Of a DNA stretch of 64,000 nucleotides, positions 57,975 through 64,000 are shown one piece after another. Every line of letters starts with the position of its first letter. Position 1 is the first letter of the stretch. Source of the DNA: Ulota crispa (Eukaryota; Streptophyta; Bryopsida; Orthotrichales; Orthotrichaceae); contig OY987251.1 in assembly GCA_963920765.1 (NCBI GenBank), positions 2,978,501-3,042,500 on the forward strand, given 5' to 3'. The position numbers and the translations under genes were made by a program. Under the pieces are notes generated by a model. It did no database searches, was not told the DNA's origin, and saw only the letters and a program-made list of their open reading frames with translations.

Positions 57975-58931
57975 TTAACCCCTAAAGGCCCATTGTCTCT
58001 GCAAGGTACAAATAGGATTTTGGGCAGATACCTATGGCTAAACTAATTTTTGTGAATTTTTGAAACTTTTATGGAAGGTGTGCAATTCAAAGATCTACAT
58101 GGGCATCTAATTTTTTCTTCATTCCAACATTTATTAAAGAAGTTATGCATGAATTTTTGAAAAAGGGCGAGGGCGGGCAACCCAATAAAAAAGTTCAAAC
58201 TTTTATTTTTTAAAAACAAAAATCTGAAATTGGTTCTTTAGATTTTTATATACATGAAAATCTTTGAATCATTCAATTTTGATAGATGAGATGAAAGTTA
58301 TGAGAAGTTTTAGTTTGCGGGTAGGTGTGGGACTCCCAAACCTCCATTCCTTTACCCCCTTGTAAAACTTGTTGCTTTACTATTTTGAGCTCTTTGTGTT
58401 TTCTTTTTTTTACTTTTTTTTTTTGCAAGTTATAGTAGACTAAGATTCCTTGGTTTTCACCATTTGGATCAAAGTAGTTTGGGTTTTTGAATTTTACATA
58501 AATCCTCCAATTTTGCTTAGTGTATATGCAAATTTCATGACCTTACAGCATTGCAAGAATTTACAAAGTATGACCAACACCTCCATTTCATTTGAAAATT
58601 CTCCCACATTTACCTAACTTGGTCTTCTACATGGGAAAAATAAACCTTAACTTTGTGTAAAGCAATTTTTTTGATATAGGAGCCGTCAAAGGCTTCTAAA
58701 ATTTTTGGACAACAATGAAAAAGACTTTTTTTTTCACTTCTTATGTGAATATCTCACTCCTCACCATCTAGAATGAGCTAAATTTTTTCCATAAGTACCT
58801 CCCATTGTTTAGGGCAAGATCTTACGGTTGGATTTCCAAAAAAAAAATTACATTTCTCCTCACTCCCTCAAAAGTGGCAGTTTTGAGTGATTTTCACAAA
58901 AAACAAAAGGGCTTGGGAATTTAGGGGTTAA
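57975..58931 (+). mobile_element. TTAA-bounded 0.96-kb element (reference orientation)
   Basis: Left TTAACCCCTAAAGGCCCATT; right GGGCTTGGGAATTTAGGGGTTAA. The most complete-looking member, used here to orient the others. No ORF above about 60 codons and no DDE-like motif, so non-autonomous. Confidence 0.85.
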
Positions 58932-59339
58932 TCACACATAAGTACTTGACCTTAACCAAGCTCATAATGTACGCTTGGGACAAAAGGGGAGTGGGGCTTT
59001 GATCTTATCCAGTTGTTACTGTAACAAAGGTTGACGTCAATCAAGCACCACTATACAAGTGGTTGTTGTATTTCCCAAATCTTAAGAAATGGATGATAAA
59101 ACATTGAATTTTGGTGGTAGCAAGCATCAAATATATAAACCAACATTTATTGTTAATGACTAATTGCAAAATGTATTGAGTGCATGTTTGCTTTAGTTGA
59201 AGGCAATCAACCAGAGTTGGGTTACAAATTGGTGTCAGTTGTTGGAATGAAGCTTTACAAAGGCAACAATGTACTTATGGATAAGTGATTTTGTAAATCT
59301 ATAGTTGATTTTCAGAGATGAATTTGTGATTAATACTAT
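58932..59339. other. AT-rich spacer
   Basis: Nothing recognised. Confidence 0.3.
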
Positions 59340-59963
59340 GTATAAATAAAATAAAGTTGAAATGTTTCCTTATCCTAGTACTTTTCTTTTATTGGATTTC
59401 ACCATGCTCCTAGGAGCGATCTTTATGTGCATCGAACCCACGCATATCCCTTGCTCGTGTATTGCCATCATTAATCTCTTCAAGATTTGCTTCATGATCC
59501 TAAGGACAACTGTCATCCATGTCATTGTCAATGATTTGTTGCTCATTACAAAGATGTTTTCTTCCCTAAAATCTTCTTCAAAATCTTAATTGGCTAAATC
59601 AGGGCATTTTGTCTCGCATTTTGTGCCATTGAAAAAGTGAAAATTAACAAATAATGAATCTTTATCAAGATCTTTCTAAAAATTCTTCTTGATCTAGTGT
59701 ATCATTTTCAACAAAAATCACATCTTGGTCATAAAAATTGGTTTTGTGGCGAGATTGCATAACTTATGCCCTTTAGACTTAGTTCTGTAACCAATTTAAA
59801 TAAAATTTTGGTCTTTATTCCCAACTTCAGTTTTTTTTTTCATCTAGAATTTAGCAAAGCCCTTATATTCAAAATACAGAGGTGAGCATAAAAGGTTTGA
59901 ATCCATATCATATTCTCCGTAGTGTATGCCTTTGATGGCCTTTATTGAAATAAAATTTTGCAT

Positions 59964-60374
59964 TTAACCCATTAAGGACTGGTCGACCAGTTCCTGGTCG
60001 ATTTTGACTCTTTTTAGTTTGGGGAGAGAGCATGTCAAGGAATTTGATAACGTGGTAAAGTGCACGGGTTTAGGGAATTGGAAAGTGTAGAGTTTGGACA
60101 ATAATCATGTCAATCTGAGGTGGCATGTGGTTAGAGGGTTGAAAAAACTAAAAGAGTACCGGCTGAAAATACACAAATAAATGCAAAAAAGATGATCATA
60201 ACAACTAAAAAGTGAGCATAATTCATGATGCATAACACTAAATGCTACGAGATACTTCCATCTGTATGGTCAGATCTATGATAGACATCTGTATTCAATA
60301 ACCCTAAAATGTCCCCAAATGAATATACAAAGGATTGCCCACCTTAGAATCGACCACGGTCGAGAAAGGGTTAA
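59964..60374. mobile_element. TTAA-bounded 0.41-kb element inside the copia relic
   Basis: Left TTAACCCATTAAGGACTGG then TCGACCAG; right CGACCACGGTCGAGAAAGGG then TTAA. Copia integrase sequence flanks it on both sides, so removing the element with one TTAA rejoins the homology, direct support for TTAA as the duplicated target. The last ~44 bp recur in inverted orientation at 63957-64000. Confidence 0.85.
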
Positions 60375-62497
60375 CATGAGGTAGCAATTGCTTTTGCCCA
60401 AAAGGCTTCCACATGTAAAGCCATCATCATGCTCATAGCAATTTCCATTAATGCGCAACTTCTTTTTTTGCTTCTCCATTTTGTTAAGGTGTATATGGAT
60501 TATTATATAATCTTGCAATCTTGTATTTATCACAAAATGTTTGACTTATTATAAATATGTTTTCCTTCTTTGTTAATCCTCAAAATCTTTAATGGCGTTT
60601 TAGTTTGATTCTAAACATTTGCCTTAAAATCTTAAACTAATCTAGTGTTACTAATTTTGCCTTCAAAAAAACTTTTGCAAATAAATTGGGATTAGTTATC
60701 AATAAAGGTGGTAAAATACTTGGAATCCCCTTGAGAATTAAGTAAAAGACCCATCAAATTAAAATGAATGATTTTCAATAATGACTGTGTTTTGTTTGCT
60801 TGCTTTGCTGTTAATTTTTTTTAGGATTATTACCAATGCAAACATGCTTCACATAAAGAAAAATCTTTCAAATTGTTCTTTGTAAGGTTAATCTCCTCTC
60901 TACAGCCTTCAATTCCACGTCTTTCAAGATCTTCATCTATTGTAATCTAATATGTTGCAATCTCTCATGCCAATTGAATATTTGTCATAATAGTAGATAA
61001 AGAAGCCCAACCTAATTCATGCCTTAAGTTTTTTTCAATCCTAAAAGGACCATTGCTATCCTCAAAACATATTGCAACCTTGCCAGTAATAACAATATAG
61101 GTCTTTGCCCAAATGAGTTTCAAAACCATACTTTCAAAAATTGGACTAACAATAGATCCTTTGTCATTTATGGTACATAAAATAAGTTAATGATTTTCTT
61201 GAATTCTCCATTATTAAAAAATATTGGAATGGTTCCCACCCCTTGACGTAACATTTGTGGTCATGATCAAACATAGACTTCCTACCTGATAACTCCTTAT
61301 AATCGATCGTCCAATCTTTATGATAAGTGGCATTGTGGCATGACTTGTTACTCCAAAATCCAAGTACCCATATGCATTGTCCTTGGTTACAATGCAAGCG
61401 TCAATAGCCAACAAGGCAAGGCTTTCAAAATTTGGTTTCTACAGTGCCAAATCTATGTTTCCCTTCCATGATTTGTCTTTATGTCCCTTGCGTTTACCAT
61501 TTGAAGAATCATTTTTAGAAGTATTCTCCTTCTTAGATTTATTTTTCTTATCCTTGCAATTTTGTCACAAGACAAACATTGCCTTTAAAATGATCTGACT
61601 GTTATATCCTCTTTTTTTGATCCCAATATCTTTGCATCTTGACCTCCACTAGATGTAACCTCAATCTTTTGTCCTTCTTGAAGGATCCTCCCAATCAAAA
61701 TTGACAATGAAGTCTAAATTTTTGTTCATTATCATTGATGCTGGTAAAACTTTGCCATGAACCAAGTAGGCTACTCAAAAAAACATTGGTCTTATCTCCA
61801 TCAAGTATGACTCCTACTCCAATCAAACAATTAGTCAAGGAACTGAAATTGGCAATAGAAATTACCATCTATCCTTTACAAATGACTTGTAGGACCAAAA
61901 TTCCTTATGCAAATCCATTTTTATATTTTTGTCACTCATGACATATATGACCTTCAACTCATCTCATGTTTCTTTTGAAGTTTTATTATTGGCAATTATT
62001 ATGAGTGCTTCATCTTTAAAATAAAAAGCCATTGTAAAAAAAGCAATCATACAAGATTCCAACCACTTTACTGTATTTTTATTAATAGCAACCTTAGTAA
62101 TTTTACTAGTGTCTCCTACTTCTCCACTCACCCCTCCTTTGATATTTTTTCTTGTGGTCAAAGTGGAATTCCACTTACTTAGTTTTGATTCTTCACCAAC
62201 AACCAACTTCCAATATCCTTCTCTTTTTAAAAGAAAGGAAATTTAAACCTTCCATGCATGGAAGTTCTCACCTCCAAACACATCTAAGTACCTAGGCTCA
62301 TTAGATAAGCTCGCTATCATTGTAACATAAAACAACTAATTCAAAATTTTGATGATTTGCAAAAATAAGTAATTAAACACTGTGGGAGTTAAGGAAGAAG
62401 TCACAATTATGAATTTTACACATATAATCTAAAAGATTATAACAATGCTCAATCTAATTGTATAATAAAATAAACACTCATTAAATTTGTCAAGCTT

Positions 62498-62509
62498 GCT
62501 CTAATACCA
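62498..62509 (-). other. Retrotransposon primer-binding site
   Basis: The minus strand reads TGGTATTAGAGC, one base from the TGGTATCAGAGC used by many plant copia elements. The 5' LTR should lie to its right (62510 onward), but its outer limit was not found. Confidence 0.65.
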
Positions 62510-63471
62510 AATCAAAAAAAAAGAATGAGAGTGTAGCTAGCCACTGAATCATAAAAGTGAAATACTGAGTAATAGAAAAATCAAGTGCCTCTACTTCACC
62601 AACCAAGCCACATTATATAATGCCAAATTCATTTTACATATTAGAATGTGTAAAACCCATTGAGTTTGTTGTGCACCTACTAAAGATGTAGCTTTTCAAT
62701 GGTCTATGATACTTTAGCTACCTCAAAGTATATAAACTTTAGGTTATTTAACTTATCAGAAAGTAACTTAATTGCAATAAATCTTAACAATAAACATGAG
62801 GTTCTACCAAGAGTTGCAACTCATTTGTATTAGTTATTCAACTAACGTTATTCTGTTGTAAGGTTTTAGGCCCATTATAAATATTGTTGTGAATCTATTG
62901 ATTTTTTTTTTTCAATTGGCAAAACCCCTACCTTATGTTAAATACAATAGGACTTTATGAGCAATTATAACTTCATAATTTGACTTGTCAACAACTACTC
63001 ATAACTCAAATAAATTAATTAGTTTTTTTTATGTATCTTGAGAACATGAAAAACATGTGAGAATATTTGACAAAATTCAAACAAACAAAAGATATAGGCA
63101 AGTCACAATTGATTCAATTTTGAACTCAAATAAGTTCTGCTACAATATTGAAAAATAGTATGGAGGTTTTAGTGCAATATTCAAGTGTAGTACTAATGAT
63201 CTAATTTATTCCATAACCAACAACACAAGGATAATGTTACTACAAAATTAGACTTTTTGAGAGTTATTACAACACAACAATATTTCAAATTATGCTAATT
63301 CAAATGTCTTCGTAATTTTAGGCAATGACATGTGCTATGAGGATAAATCAATGTACTGAGAGTACGCTGTAAATTTAAGGAATGACTTTCAATTTCTTGT
63401 GCCTGGGAAAATATGGGAGCTTTTCCGATTTTTTTTTGTTGGTCAAGCAACTTGCACCAATGTTCTTTCTA
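62510..63471. other. Probable copia LTR remnant and AT-rich spacer
   Basis: The position next to the primer-binding site implies LTR sequence here. No second copy for comparison was found on the other side of the element, and no gene is seen. Confidence 0.35.
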
Positions 63472-63631
63472 AGTGATAGAGAGCACTTCCTTGTTCTCTT
63501 TACATTAGAGGATATTTTACATTGGAGCATATTTGCGAGGAAGATAACTCAAGTGATAGAGAGCACTTCCTTGTTCTCTTTACATTAGAGGATATTTTAC
63601 ATTGGAGCATATTTGCGAGGAAGATAACTCA
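63472..63631. repeat. 80-bp tandem duplication
   Basis: Two copies (63472-63551 and 63552-63631), beginning AGTGATAGAGAGCACTTCCT, appear identical by eye. A recent duplication in non-coding DNA. Confidence 0.9.
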
Positions 63632-63956
63632 CTGGCCAAAATTTGTCCGTGTTGACGAAACTTTGCCAGGAAAAAAAACACTAACGTGCACCCAATGCAT
63701 CCAAGAATGAGTGAGGAAAAAACGGATACAAAAATATTCATGTGTGCACATTCATCCATGAAACCGTCATCCAAAACTTTGACACACCTGGTGTTTCTTT
63801 AGGAGGAATTTGATGAGGTAAGTGTCATCATGAAGTAAAACTGTGAAAAAAATTGCCTACAAAGTGTTCCTTGGTAATAAACTTACAATGTGACAGTAGA
63901 GAAAGTGATACTAATATAGAGCTCAAAGTGTATGTTGCCTCTTCTAAGGTACAAAC

Positions 63957-64000
63957 TTAACCCTTTAACGACCGTGGTCGATTCTGGGGTGGGCAATCCT
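63957..64000. mobile_element. TTAA-bounded element (0.41-kb family), truncated by window end
   Basis: TTAACCCTTTAACGACCGTG followed by GTCGATTCTGGGGTGGGCAA is the reverse complement of the right end of 59964-60374 with few mismatches. It continues beyond the window. Confidence 0.75.

Larger units (their letters stand above)
59340..62509 (-). mobile_element. Decayed Ty1/copia retrotransposon, minus strand
   Basis: Read on the minus strand from right to left. TGGTATTAGAGC at 62509-62498 is a typical initiator-Met-tRNA primer-binding site. A gag-like region follows (about 62280-61740: WKLVVGEESKLSKWN, KDEALIIIANNKTSKETW). Next come a Lys-rich zinc-knuckle area near 61560 and a protease-like DFGVTSHATYHKDW stretch around 61330 (frameshifted; the Asp-Ser-Gly of active elements is DFG here). 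An integrase segment follows near 60500-60380 (NGNCYEHDDGF.CGSLLGKSNCY, frameshifted). Integrase C-terminal/linker sequence down to about 59360 is interrupted at 59964-60374 by a TTAA element. Frameshifts and stops throughout; no RT domain or clear second LTR seen. Non-functional. Confidence 0.8.

Overview
The window looks like nuclear DNA of a land plant, most likely a bryophyte and probably a moss. The reasons are genes with GT-AG introns in AT-rich, repeat-dense spacer; a protein kinase/NB-ARC/LRR resistance-type gene of a domain order known from mosses; LRRs of the CSNL..PKELGNLSSLTSL type, common in moss genomes; and a plant-like CTU2 gene. The species call is inference. No rRNA, tRNA or CRISPR was seen.

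Layout. 1-12 kb holds transposon remnants, minisatellites, and a GC-richer patch (4.8-5.9 kb) that may be a non-coding first exon. 12.25-18.99 kb is one large immune-receptor-like gene. It is reconstructed here as four exons with matching splice phases and 1,960 codons: N-terminal helical region, complete kinase, NB-ARC, and 39 LRRs, 37 of them in a near-identical 72-bp tandem array. Decayed LRR units follow its stop codon. 19-46 kb is almost entirely mobile-element sequence. 46.4-47.4 kb is an intact two-exon gene of unknown function (271 aa). 51.8-55.5 kb is an intact eight-exon CTU2/NCS2 gene (494 aa) for tRNA wobble-uridine thiolation. 59.3-62.5 kb is a decayed Ty1/copia retrotransposon on the minus strand.

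The spacer is dominated by elements bounded by TTAA with termini of the type TTAACCC...GGGTTAA. One family is strikingly uniform in length (about 0.9-0.96 kb, at least nine copies). Four consecutive elements share or nearly share boundaries from 26.6 to 30.4 kb, two of them mirror images around one TTAA. Other families have 0.63-0.67, 0.78 and 0.41 kb members, and one of these sits inside the copia integrase region. A second group is bounded by TA with AGGTAG termini. One such copy sits exactly inside the TAA stop codon of the 271-aa gene and regenerates the stop. CACTA-type hairpins and other fold-backs are nested in these. No transposase for the TTAA or TA elements was recognised, so they are probably non-autonomous.

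The genes do not form one pathway: an immune receptor, an orphan and a housekeeping tRNA-modification gene lie in a transposon-rich landscape.
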